Assembly: GCA_963802915.1 (NCBI GenBank)
Contig: CAWDKQ010000007.1
Coordinates: 620,001-684,000 of the forward strand
Origin: JAICMB01 sp963802915
GTDB lineage: Bacteria; Acidobacteriota; Terriglobia; Bryobacterales; Bryobacteraceae
Reading direction: 5' to 3'
Length of the DNA: 64,000 bases
Part shown: piece after piece, positions 34,307-42,363 of the stretch
How the letters are laid out: each line of letters starts with the position of its first letter
How positions within the stretch are numbered: position 1 is the stretch's first letter
The notes under the pieces: model-generated
What the model was told of the DNA's origin: nothing
Seen by the model: the letters and a program-made list of their open reading frames with translations, nothing else
The model's database searches: none
Program-made: the position numbers and the translations under genes

Positions 34307-35480
34307 GCTACTATCGTACTGCCGCTTGCGCCGATCGCCGCTACTTCCGATCTTTCTTATTGTCTGTGTCGATGTACTTGGCCTAACGCTAATCCTGCCT
34401 TTGCTTCCGTTCTACGCTGAGAAGCTTGGCGCCACTCCTACCGTTGTCGGATTGTTAGTCTCGACCTACGCATTTTGCCAACTTATCGCGGGGCCGATGC
34501 TCGGCCGGATGTCGGACCACGTGGGACGGCGTCCGTTACTATTGGTAAGCCAAGCGGGCACCTTCATCGGGTTTCTGATTTTAGCCTACGCGAATCAACT
34601 CTGGCTGGTCTTTCTGTCGCGAATTATCGACGGCTTGACTGCAGGAAACCTATCTTTGGCGCAGGCCTATATCTCGGACGTGACCAAGCCGGAGGAGCGC
34701 GCGAAATCGTTCGCGCTGATTGGTATCGCGTTCGGCCTAGGTTTTCTCGTCGGTCCGGGAGTATCCGGTTACCTTTCGGGATTTAATTATCGTTATCCGA
34801 TTTTCGGCGCGGCGGGGCTATCATTTACCAGCATCTTATGCACTTATTTTCTTCTTCCATCGCACGCTCCCCATAAAGACGGGCAGTCGCAAAAGAAGTT
34901 CACGATCCTCGCATGGGATCGCTATGTGGAGTTCTTTCGACGACCGGAGCTGGCGCCGCTGCTGTGGCAGTTTTTCGCGTTCACATTCGTCTTTGCATTA
35001 TTCATGTCGGGATTTCCGCTTTTCGCGGAGCGGAGGTTTACCTGGGCTGGCAAGCCGTTCGGACCTCGACAGGTCGGCTACATCTATGCCTACGTCGGAT
35101 TCCTCGGTATCATCCTGCAAGGTGGGCTGATTGGAAGGCTGGTCAAAGCGTTCGGTGAAGCGAAGCTGGCGCGCGCGGGTTTTTTCCTCACTGCCGTAGG
35201 TTTTGCAATTCTCGGGTTTACGTATCACCTTCCGATGCTGCTGGTGGTAGCGGCGTTAACGGGGATTGGCACGGGCGGCCTGCGGCCCGCGCTAACGAGT
35301 TTGATCACGCAAAAAGCCGAAAGAACGGAGCAGGGAACAGTGCTGGGCTTGACGCAGTCGTTGATGTCGGTATCGCAGATCACGGCGCCTTTTGTGGCGG
35401 GCTTGTTGATCAATGAATACTGGCTTGCCGCGTGGGCATTGCTTGGTGCTGGCGTAGCGGCCCTAGGATTGTTGTTGTAG
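34305..35480 (+). CDS. MFS transporter, TetA-like drug/proton antiporter type
   Basis: 391 residues with twelve hydrophobic segments. TM1 contains FLIVCVDVLGLTLILPLLPFYAE as in TetA/MdfA-like DHA1 transporters. The loop 2-3 motif is GPMLGRMSDHVGRRPLLL (motif A), and RIIDGLTAGNLSLAQAYISD is the motif-B region. GIAFGLGFLVGPGVSGYL resembles motif C of antiporters. Efflux of a small hydrophobic compound is likely, with specificity unknown. The ATG used overlaps the divergent gene; an in-frame TTG at 34326 would free the start from that overlap. Confidence 0.87.
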   Translation: MLLSYCRLRRSPLLPIFLIVCVDVLGLTLILPLLPFYAEKLGATPTVVGLLVSTYAFCQLIAGPMLGRMSDHVGRRPLLLVSQAGTFIGFLILAYANQLWLVFLSRIIDGLTAGNLSLAQAYISDVTKPEERAKSFALIGIAFGLGFLVGPGVSGYLSGFNYRYPIFGAAGLSFTSILCTYFLLPSHAPHKDGQSQKKFTILAWDRYVEFFRRPELAPLLWQFFAFTFVFALFMSGFPLFAERRFTWAGKPFGPRQVGYIYAYVGFLGIILQGGLIGRLVKAFGEAKLARAGFFLTAVGFAILGFTYHLPMLLVVAALTGIGTGGLRPALTSLITQKAERTEQGTVLGLTQSLMSVSQITAPFVAGLLINEYWLAAWALLGAGVAALGLLL

Positions 35481-35516
35481 TACGGAAGTTCCTACTGTGT
35501 AGGCGCCGAAACGTGG

Positions 35517-35534
35517 TTGTCACGCTACTGTAAC
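35517..35534 (+). promoter_or_regulatory. Pho-box-like direct repeat upstream of pit-ppk
   Basis: Two 7-bp repeats, TTGTCAC (35517-35523) and CTGTAAC (35528-35534), are separated by 4 nt, giving the 11-bp period of PhoB/PhoP boxes (consensus CTGTCAT twice). The site lies 19 nt before the start of the Pit transporter gene and upstream of ppk, which would make sense for phosphate control. Two of seven positions differ from consensus in each half, so this is a candidate only. Confidence 0.45.
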
Positions 35535-35552
35535 ATTGAGTAGGTAGTCTTT

Positions 35553-37154
35553 GTGACTATGGCTAGCACCGCTGTTGCTCCATCCGTCCACGCCAAGTTG
35601 AACAAGAGCCCCGGCAGAGTCGGGATGCTCATCTTCGGAATCGCGCTCATCGTCGGTTTCGTTTATGCTGCATACCACCTTCTTTCCGACCTTAGCTCCG
35701 TCCAGGCTCCGTCAGCCTACGCGTATGTTTTATTGGGAATAGCGCTCCTCACCGCGCTGGGATTTGAATTCGTAAACGGCTTCCATGACACGGCCAACGC
35801 AGTGGCCACCGTCATTTACACGCATACCCTGGAACCTCACGTTGCCGTGGTTTGGTCGGGTATATGGAACTTCATCGGCGTCGTGCTCTCGACCGGAGCG
35901 GTCGCCTTCGGCATTATCTCCCTACTGCCTGTAGAGTTGATTTTACAGGTTGGGAGCGGAGCGGGCTTTGCGATGGTTTTCGCGCTGCTAACCGCGGCAA
36001 TCATCTGGAATCTCGGGACGTGGTCTCTGGGGTTGCCCAACTCGAGTTCCCACACGCTGGTCGGTTCCATCATCGGCGTCGGAATTGCGAACCAGTTGAT
36101 GTCCGTGAAGACCGGGACGAGCGGCGTGGATTGGGGACAAGCCTTGAACGTCGGCAAGTCCCTCCTGATTTCTCCCCTCGTCGGCTTCGTGATGGCCGCG
36201 CTTCTGCTGCTCGTCTCGAAGTTCCTCATCCGCGATCCGCGGCTCTATGAAGCTCCGAAGGGTGAAGCACCGCCACCATTCTGGATTCGTGGACTGTTGC
36301 TGCTGACCTGCACCGGGGTGAGTTTCGCGCACGGCTCGAACGATGGGCAAAAGGGCATGGGTCTCATCATGCTCATCCTCATCGGTACGGTGCCCACTGC
36401 CTATGCGTTGAATCGCGCCGTTTCGCCCCACGAAGCAGTGGACTTCATTGCCGTTTCGCATCAGGCGGTCGATACCATTCACAAATACGTGCCGCCGACC
36501 GCGACCGCGGGCGAGCCACGCGCCGAAGTGACGGATTTTGTACGGACGCACGAGATGAAGCCGAGTACCATGGTTGCCGTTCAGGAACTGATCAACGACA
36601 ACGGCAACGAGATGGCGATGTACAAGAATCTGAAGGATGTCCCGCCAAGAGAAACACCTAACTTCCGCAATAACATGTACCTGGTCAGCGAAGCGTTCCG
36701 AATCATGAAAAAATCGGGCGACCCGAAGATCTCCGACGCGGATTGGACGGTGCTAAACAACTATAAAAAGCACATCGACGGCGCAACGAAGTTCATTCCG
36801 ATGTGGGTTAAAGTGGCAGTGGCGCTGGCGCTCGGTCTCGGCACGATGGTTGGTTGGAAGCGCATCGTAGTTACGGTTGGCGAGAAGATCGGCAAGGACC
36901 ATCTCACATATGCTCAAGGCGCGGCGGCTGAGATTACGGCAATGATCACGATCGGCGCGGCGGACGGCATGGGGCTTCCCGTCAGTACGACTCACGTTCT
37001 CTCGTCCGGTGTTGCCGGCACTATGACCGCCAATAACTCCGGACTGCAATGGGGAACGGTGAAAAATCTGTTGCTCGCCTGGGTCCTGACGTTGCCGGCA
37101 TCGATTATCCTTGCGGCAAGTCTCTTTTGGGTGTTCCGCCAGATGGCTCATTAG
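35553..37154 (+). CDS. pit: Inorganic phosphate transporter, PiT family
   Basis: 533-residue low-affinity phosphate:cation symporter. The two PHO4 signature halves are present: GFEFVNGFHDTANAVATVIYT near residue 70 and GAADGMGLPVSTTHVLSSGVAG near 470. About ten transmembrane segments flank a large central hydrophilic loop (roughly 300-410) with DFVRTHEMKPSTM and FRNNMYLVSEAFR. The start could be GTG 35553 (AGGTAG 5 nt upstream) or ATG 35559. The ppk gene follows 46 nt later, so phosphate uptake and polyphosphate synthesis are probably coregulated from the Pho-box-like site. Confidence 0.93.
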   Translation: MTMASTAVAPSVHAKLNKSPGRVGMLIFGIALIVGFVYAAYHLLSDLSSVQAPSAYAYVLLGIALLTALGFEFVNGFHDTANAVATVIYTHTLEPHVAVVWSGIWNFIGVVLSTGAVAFGIISLLPVELILQVGSGAGFAMVFALLTAAIIWNLGTWSLGLPNSSSHTLVGSIIGVGIANQLMSVKTGTSGVDWGQALNVGKSLLISPLVGFVMAALLLLVSKFLIRDPRLYEAPKGEAPPPFWIRGLLLLTCTGVSFAHGSNDGQKGMGLIMLILIGTVPTAYALNRAVSPHEAVDFIAVSHQAVDTIHKYVPPTATAGEPRAEVTDFVRTHEMKPSTMVAVQELINDNGNEMAMYKNLKDVPPRETPNFRNNMYLVSEAFRIMKKSGDPKISDADWTVLNNYKKHIDGATKFIPMWVKVAVALALGLGTMVGWKRIVVTVGEKIGKDHLTYAQGAAAEITAMITIGAADGMGLPVSTTHVLSSGVAGTMTANNSGLQWGTVKNLLLAWVLTLPASIILAASLFWVFRQMAH

Positions 37155-37200
37155 TTCGTTTGGGTGTGCTGGTCGCGTTCCACTGTAAACTGAACAGTAG

Positions 37201-39435
37201 ATGCCGAAAAGGAGCGTTCGCGTGGGCGCGACCAGCAATGGCGGCGCGGTAGCCGAAAAGCGTCAGAAGGCGGAGGACGCTCCCGCGCAGCCCTCACCCG
37301 CGTTGCAGGATCTTTCCGATCCTCGTCTTTATATCAATCGGGAACTTAGCCTGCTGGCGTTCCAGCGCCGGGTGCAGGAAGAGGCGGAAGACGAACACAA
37401 TCCGCTGCTCGAACGGGTCAAGTTTCTTTCCATAGTCGGATCCAATCTCGACGAGTTCTTCATGGTGCGCGTGGCCGGTCTCGTGGCCCAGATGGACGCA
37501 GGTATCCAGGATGCCGGTCCCGATGGCATGCCACCGCGCGCGCAGCTGATCGGGATCCGGCGGGAAGTGAAGAAGCTTTTGGCGGAGGGCCACAAGTGCC
37601 TGATAACGGAGCTGTATCCGGCGCTGGCGGAGGCGGGAATCCAGATTCTCGATTATGAGAATCTCTCGGCTACGCAGCAAAAAATCGCGGCCCAGTATTT
37701 TTCCGAAACCGTGTTCCCCGTGCTGACGCCGCTGGCTTTCGATCCGGGCCGGCCGTTTCCGCACATCTCAAACCTGAGTCTAAATCTGGCCGTGCTCATC
37801 CGCGATCCCGAAGGTCAGGAGCGTTTCGCGCGCGTGAAGGTTCCCGATTCGTTGCCTCAACTGATCGAGGTAAGCCGATCGACCAAGACCAAGGCGAAAC
37901 GAAAAAAGCCGACCTTGAAAGCGGAACAGGTTTGGATCGAGCAGGTGATCAAGGCGCATCTGCCGGCCCTCTTTCCAGGGATGAAGGTGCTGGAGGCGTA
38001 CCCGTTCCATGTCACGCGCGATGCCGATATCGCGATTAAGGAGCTGGAAGCGGAGGATCTTCTCGAAACCATCGAAGAAGGCGTGCGGCAGAGACGGTTC
38101 GGAACCGTTGTACGTTTGATGGTCAGCGATGATATGCCATCGCACATCCTCGATATCCTGACCAACAACCTGGAGGTGGAGCCGAGCGAGATTTACCGCA
38201 TCGGCGGGCCGCTATCCTTGAAGCGGTTGATGACCCTGTACAATCTGGATCGTCCGGACCTGAAAGATGTTCCCTTCGTCCCGGCCATTCCGTCGGTTCT
38301 AGTTCAGACCACCGCCGATGAAGACATTTTTGCGGCCATTGCGCGTCAGGACATTCTGTTGCACCATCCGTTCGATTCTTTTCAGCCCGTGATCGACTTT
38401 CTCAAGAAAGCCGCGAACGACCCCAAGGTCCTGGCGATTAAGGCGTGCCTTTATCGCGTGGGACGAAACTCGCCGGTAGTTGAAGCGTTATTGGAGGCGA
38501 TTGAAGAGGAAAAGCAGGTCGCCGTGCTGGTGGAACTGAAGGCGCGCTTCGACGAAGAGAGCAACATCGAATGGGCGCGGGCGCTGGAGCGGGAAGGCGT
38601 CCACGTGGTGTATGGTCTGATCGGGCTTAAAATTCATTGTAAGGTGATGATGGTGGTGCGGCGCGAGGGAGATCGCATCGCGCGCTACGTACATCTTTCT
38701 ACCGGGAACTATAATGCCATCACGGCGCATCTTTATACCGATATCGGGATGTTCACGGCCAGCGAGGAAGTGGCCGACGATGTTACGCATCTTTTCAATT
38801 ACCTGACCGGCTATTCCGCGAAGAACGACTACAAACGGCTGCTGGTATCTCCGGTCAATCTCAGGGGACGCCTGCTGGAAATGATCGAGCGTGAAATCGA
38901 ACACCAGTTGAAAGGCGAAAAAGGTCATCTGATATTCAAGACCAACGCGCTGGTCGACCCCGAGTTCATTCGCGCGCTCTATCGCGCGTCGCAGGCAGGT
39001 GTCAGGGTGCAATTGCTGGTACGAGGGATTTGCTGCCTGAGACCTGGGCTGCCCGGGATCAGCGACAACATTGAAGTGATCAGCATCGTGGGAAGGTTCC
39101 TGGAGCATAGCCGAGTTTATTATTTCGACAACGCCGGCGAGCCCGAGGTCTATGTCGGCAGCGCGGATCTTATGCCCCGCAACCTGGACCATCGCGTGGA
39201 GGTGCTTTTCCCGTTGGCGGACGAAAAGCTAATTCGCCGCATTCACGACGACCTTCTAGGGCGCTATTTGGCGGATACGGTAAAAGCGCGTCGAATGCTG
39301 CCGGACGGGACTTATGAGCGGAGGAAGCCCCATGGCTCAAGCCGGCCGGTGAACAGCCAGGAAGCGTTGATCGCGCGTCGAAAATCTTCAGAGGACTATA
39401 TCAGGCCCGCCGTGCTTACTTCGGTCCCAAGTTAG
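37201..39435 (+). CDS. ppk: Polyphosphate kinase 1
   Basis: 744-residue PPK1, which reversibly makes polyphosphate from ATP. The N-domain begins at about residue 40 with INRELSLLAFQRRVQEEA and SNLDEFFMVRVAGL. The two PLD-like catalytic domains contain IHCKVMMVVRREG and YVHLSTGNYN, the latter with the phospho-His position, and later the DLMPRNLDHRVEVLFP segment. The N-terminal 30 residues (Lys/Ala-rich) and a KKPTLKAEQ insertion near 225-240 are lineage extras. Located after pit. The stop overlaps the convergent gene by 4 nt. Confidence 0.96.
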   Translation: MPKRSVRVGATSNGGAVAEKRQKAEDAPAQPSPALQDLSDPRLYINRELSLLAFQRRVQEEAEDEHNPLLERVKFLSIVGSNLDEFFMVRVAGLVAQMDAGIQDAGPDGMPPRAQLIGIRREVKKLLAEGHKCLITELYPALAEAGIQILDYENLSATQQKIAAQYFSETVFPVLTPLAFDPGRPFPHISNLSLNLAVLIRDPEGQERFARVKVPDSLPQLIEVSRSTKTKAKRKKPTLKAEQVWIEQVIKAHLPALFPGMKVLEAYPFHVTRDADIAIKELEAEDLLETIEEGVRQRRFGTVVRLMVSDDMPSHILDILTNNLEVEPSEIYRIGGPLSLKRLMTLYNLDRPDLKDVPFVPAIPSVLVQTTADEDIFAAIARQDILLHHPFDSFQPVIDFLKKAANDPKVLAIKACLYRVGRNSPVVEALLEAIEEEKQVAVLVELKARFDEESNIEWARALEREGVHVVYGLIGLKIHCKVMMVVRREGDRIARYVHLSTGNYNAITAHLYTDIGMFTASEEVADDVTHLFNYLTGYSAKNDYKRLLVSPVNLRGRLLEMIEREIEHQLKGEKGHLIFKTNALVDPEFIRALYRASQAGVRVQLLVRGICCLRPGLPGISDNIEVISIVGRFLEHSRVYYFDNAGEPEVYVGSADLMPRNLDHRVEVLFPLADEKLIRRIHDDLLGRYLADTVKARRMLPDGTYERRKPHGSSRPVNSQEALIARRKSSEDYIRPAVLTSVPS

Positions 39436-40295
39436 TTTTGGACTATTGAGCGCTGGGGAGAGCTAGCGGCCACAAGCTTCACTCGATTTTCGGCCTGGGC
39501 AACTGTAGTACGCACAGCATCGCGCGATTGCCGCAAGGACAGCAGCAGGGAGTTTCTCGAAATTCGAGTGACGATGGGCTCGACGAGCCAATGCAGTGCC
39601 GCCGGAATGGAACGGCTCAATGCCATGGCTTCGAGTTCAACATACACGCCGCCGTCACGCTCCTCAAACTTCGCAATGCTGCACATCCGCCAGATGTAGC
39701 CGCTTCCCAGGTCCGGAGGGAGTTTGTGTTCATCGGCTTCGCGATAGTTGTCAATCTGCTGCACGCGCGTGCTACAGGAGACGCTGTACCATCGCTTCCG
39801 GTCTATCTGGACGTAGGATGAGTCGTATTCGCTATCTAGTGCTGTCGTCAGGAAGAGAGCCTTGTTCAACCACGTCATCGAGAAGCGGTCGTTCGACGGA
39901 GTCTGGGAGAGAGTCTTCGAATCGACCACGGTCGGCTGGTAGTAGTCTTTGTAGCGCTCGTAATCGCGCAGGACAGATAAAACTTCATCGACGTTAGCGC
40001 CAGGGATGAAGGAGTCCCCGATCCAATCGTGGATCAGGCCGTCGGGAACATGCTGCGGATGATGGTTACCAACAGGTGAAACGACGATCTCGCCCTGTCG
40101 TACCCGCTGAATCTGATCCGGCGATTCATCAATCCAAAGGAAGTGACCGTTGCGGATGCGCTCTCGAAGCTTGGCATTTGCTGTCCGGACATGATCGTCC
40201 CAGGAATTCAGGGTCGCCTGGGTCAGAACGGCGCCAGACGAAATAATGGGTGTAATGAGTAAGACAAACAACAAATTAATCGATCGAAGTTTCAT
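39432..40295 (-). CDS. Exported START/SRPBCC-like protein
   Basis: 287 residues with a signal peptide (about 1-22). The mature protein has a pattern like START/SRPBCC lipid-binding folds: GDSFIPGANVDEVLSVLRDYERYKDYYQPTVVDSK is the characteristic helix-grip opening (membrane of domain about 100-265), followed by long beta strands and a C-terminal amphipathic helix (ALHWLVEPIVTRISRNSLLLSLRQSRDAV). I do not know the ligand. It is divergent from the AraC regulator across 40296-40398, so it could be that regulator's target. The last 4 nt overlap ppk. Confidence 0.65.
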   Translation of the reverse strand: MKLRSINLLFVLLITPIISSGAVLTQATLNSWDDHVRTANAKLRERIRNGHFLWIDESPDQIQRVRQGEIVVSPVGNHHPQHVPDGLIHDWIGDSFIPGANVDEVLSVLRDYERYKDYYQPTVVDSKTLSQTPSNDRFSMTWLNKALFLTTALDSEYDSSYVQIDRKRWYSVSCSTRVQQIDNYREADEHKLPPDLGSGYIWRMCSIAKFEERDGGVYVELEAMALSRSIPAALHWLVEPIVTRISRNSLLLSLRQSRDAVRTTVAQAENRVKLVAASSPQRSIVQN

Positions 40296-40347
40296 TGTGT
40301 ACTCCGTCCTGCTATCCTCATAGATGTCTTGAAAGATGGACGGGTGC

Positions 40348-40397
40348 TGTTAGATCGTCCAAAAATGTTGTTAAATCGTCCAAGCAGACGGTTAAAC
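40348..40397 (+). promoter_or_regulatory. Three direct repeats at exact 21-bp spacing (putative AraC-type operator)
   Basis: TGTTAGATCGTCCAA (40348-40362) and TGTTAAATCGTCCAA (40369-40383) differ at one of 15 positions and start 21 bp apart. A third partial copy, GGTTAAAC, starts at 40390, again exactly 21 bp on, just before the AraC-family start codon at 40399. Direct half-sites on the same DNA face at two helical turns are how AraC/XylS proteins bind. The position fits autoregulation and control of the divergent START-like gene. Confidence 0.6.
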
Positions 40398-40398
40398 T

Positions 40399-41337
40399 AT
40401 GGACCCTATCACCGATGTTTTCACCGCCATGCGCGTGCAGAGCGTGCTCTATGGCCGTATCGAGGCGTGCGCGCCGTGGGGTTTCGAGGCCGAATCGAGT
40501 CCTAACGCCTGTTTCGGAACTGTTCTCCGCGGGAGCTGTTGGCTTTCCGTTAGCGGGATCGCTAAACAGATTGCTTTAGCTGGCGGAGACTGCTTCCTGA
40601 TCGCTCCGGGGCGGGCTTACGCTTTGAGAGATCATCCTTTCAGCTCCACACGCAACATCGCGGAGATTGTCGCTGGTCAGTCGGGGAAGATCATCCACTG
40701 GGGCGGCAGCGGGCCGGCATCGACCATCATTGGCGGTACGTTTGAATTCGATGAAGCGAGCAGCAAGCCCCTAATGGGATTGTTACCGCCTTTAATTCAC
40801 ATTCGCGCCGACCGGGTCCGCACCACGGGTCTCCAAACGACGCTGCAATTGCTCGCGGACGAGACGGCTGCTCCCGGTCCGGGATCTCAACTCGTCGTCA
40901 ACCGCTTGGCCGATCTTCTTTTCATTCACGCGATTCGCGCGTATGTAGCGTCCGACGAGTGCTCCCGAACGGGATGGCTGCACGCGCTCTCCGATTCGCA
41001 AATCGGGATAGCGTTGCGCGCGATCCACGAAAAGCTGGAGCATCCCTGGACCGTAGCGGCGTTAGCGTCTGTGGCCGGTCTGTCCCGTTCGGCTTTCGCG
41101 CTGCGATTTAAGCAACTGGTGGGCGAGGCCCCGCTTGAGTATTTGACCCGCTGGCGAATGTATAAAGCGAGTAACTTATTGCGTGAACGCAATGTGAAGC
41201 TGGCCGAGGTTGCGGGGCGTGTCGGGTATTACTCGGACGGCGCCTTTAACAAAGCATTCAAAAGAGTTTTGGGTTTGACGCCGGGCGAGTACCGGAAAAA
41301 CGGATCGCTCGCGAAGGCCGCGCGTGCGGATACTTAA
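40399..41337 (+). CDS. AraC-family regulator with cupin N-domain
   Basis: 312 residues. The N-terminal domain (about 5-185) resembles the Cupin_6 ligand-binding domain of AraC regulators (DVFTAMRVQSVLYGRIEACAPWGF, GDCFLIAPGRAYAL). The C-terminal double helix-turn-helix (about 205-300) has WTVAALASVAGLSRSAFALRFKQLVGEAPLEYLTRWRM and the second HTH KLAEVAGRVGYYSDGAFNKAFKRVLGLTPGEYR. Regulators of this subtype often sit beside a target oxidoreductase; here the divergent neighbour encodes a START-like protein. Three 21-bp-spaced repeats precede the gene. Confidence 0.92.
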   Translation: MDPITDVFTAMRVQSVLYGRIEACAPWGFEAESSPNACFGTVLRGSCWLSVSGIAKQIALAGGDCFLIAPGRAYALRDHPFSSTRNIAEIVAGQSGKIIHWGGSGPASTIIGGTFEFDEASSKPLMGLLPPLIHIRADRVRTTGLQTTLQLLADETAAPGPGSQLVVNRLADLLFIHAIRAYVASDECSRTGWLHALSDSQIGIALRAIHEKLEHPWTVAALASVAGLSRSAFALRFKQLVGEAPLEYLTRWRMYKASNLLRERNVKLAEVAGRVGYYSDGAFNKAFKRVLGLTPGEYRKNGSLAKAARADT

Positions 41338-41352
41338 TGGTTAGTACTATTT

Positions 41353-41445
41353 GCAACTGATAGCGCTACTGTTACTATATGCCTGACGAGTGCGGGCGAG
41401 TCGTCGAACTCCGTCACGGTTTCGGTCGCAGCAACTGCACCGGGC
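41353..41445 (+). pseudogene. Relic of a TIGR03437-type secreted protein C-terminus
   Basis: In the 282-nt gap after the AraC gene, one plus-strand frame reads SATVTICLTSAGESS followed by NSVTVSVAATAPG. This closely resembles the end of the Ig-like 'Solibacter' C-terminal domain (TIGR03437), whose usual form is VTVTSGGTSNSVTVPVAATAPGIF. Only ~31 residues remain, with no start codon and no upstream domain. The frame continues without similarity to a stop near the next gene. I read it as a decayed remnant of a gene. The rest of 41338-41620 shows only a short CCGGC/GCCGG hairpin (41466-41479). Confidence 0.55.
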
Positions 41446-41620
41446 AGTCCCTCCTATCTTAGAAACCGGCGCCAGCCGGGAGGCCACATCACTGATGCGC
41501 CAAATATCCCAGTCGAGCAGTGGAGTAGGTACTTTCTTAAGGGGTTTCTAAGGGTGACCCCCATCGGAGTTAGTCCTAGTACCCTGATATGCGGCTCCCG
41601 TGTGCAGCCGATAAACGTTT

Positions 41621-42361
41621 ATGAACGAAGCGTTTGCAATGCCGGGTGACAACGAAGTTCGAGTGAATCCCACCGAGAACCGAAAACCTATGATTCGGAT
41701 ACTCATCGCCGATGACCATCCCATCGTTCGGGACGGTCTCCGTAAACTGCTGAGTCTCGAAGACGATTTCGAAATCGTCGCCGAGGCGAGCGATGGCCGC
41801 GAGGTGCTTGACAAGGTGCAGGAACTCGATCCGGATGTACTGCTGCTTGACCTCCGGATGCCTAACCTCGATGGTTTGTCGACCCTCCAGGCAATGGCGC
41901 AGCTTAACAAGAAAACCAGGGTCATCGTTTTGACCGCCTCGGAAGACAAGAACGAATTTGTCCAGGCTATGAAGCTGGGCTGTTCGGGCATCGTCTTAAA
42001 GCAGACTGCTCCTGACCTAATCGTCAAGAGCATCCGCAAAGTATACGGCGGCGAGATCTGGCTCGATTCGCACACGACGGCGGCCGTCATGCGCCAGTTT
42101 GCCGCGCCGGGAGACCTCACTGGTCCCGCCGGATCGGGGAAGACACGCGAACGCTCTCCGCTCAGCACGCGCGAACGCGAAATTGTTCAACTCGTCGCAC
42201 AGGGCTACAAGAACAAGGAAATGGCGGAGAAGATGTTCATCAGCGAGCAGACGGTGAAGAACCACCTGCACAATATCTTCGACAAGCTCGGGGTTTCCGA
42301 TCGCCTGGAACTCGCGCTGTACGCGATCCACAAAGGCCTGCACATCAACGCGGAGAGATAG
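41621..42361 (+). CDS. NarL/FixJ-type response regulator
   Basis: 246 residues from ATG 41621 (a second in-frame ATG is at 41690; the first 23 residues are polar and may be untranslated). The receiver domain has D31-D32, phosphoacceptor D77 (LLLDLRMPN) and the VLTAS and LKQTAP positions. A LuxR-type HTH (about 178-240) contains LSTREREIVQLVAQGYKNKEMAEKMFISEQTVKNHLHNIFDKLG. No sensor kinase gene is adjacent, so it is an orphan. It ends 2 nt before the convergent argS stop. Confidence 0.93.
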   Translation: MNEAFAMPGDNEVRVNPTENRKPMIRILIADDHPIVRDGLRKLLSLEDDFEIVAEASDGREVLDKVQELDPDVLLLDLRMPNLDGLSTLQAMAQLNKKTRVIVLTASEDKNEFVQAMKLGCSGIVLKQTAPDLIVKSIRKVYGGEIWLDSHTTAAVMRQFAAPGDLTGPAGSGKTRERSPLSTREREIVQLVAQGYKNKEMAEKMFISEQTVKNHLHNIFDKLGVSDRLELALYAIHKGLHINAER

Positions 42362-42363
42362 TT

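Noticed and set aside
40296..40398. Possible CRISPR-like spaced repeats
   Set aside because: Only three short repeats at helical spacing before an AraC gene; this fits an operator, and there are no cas genes.
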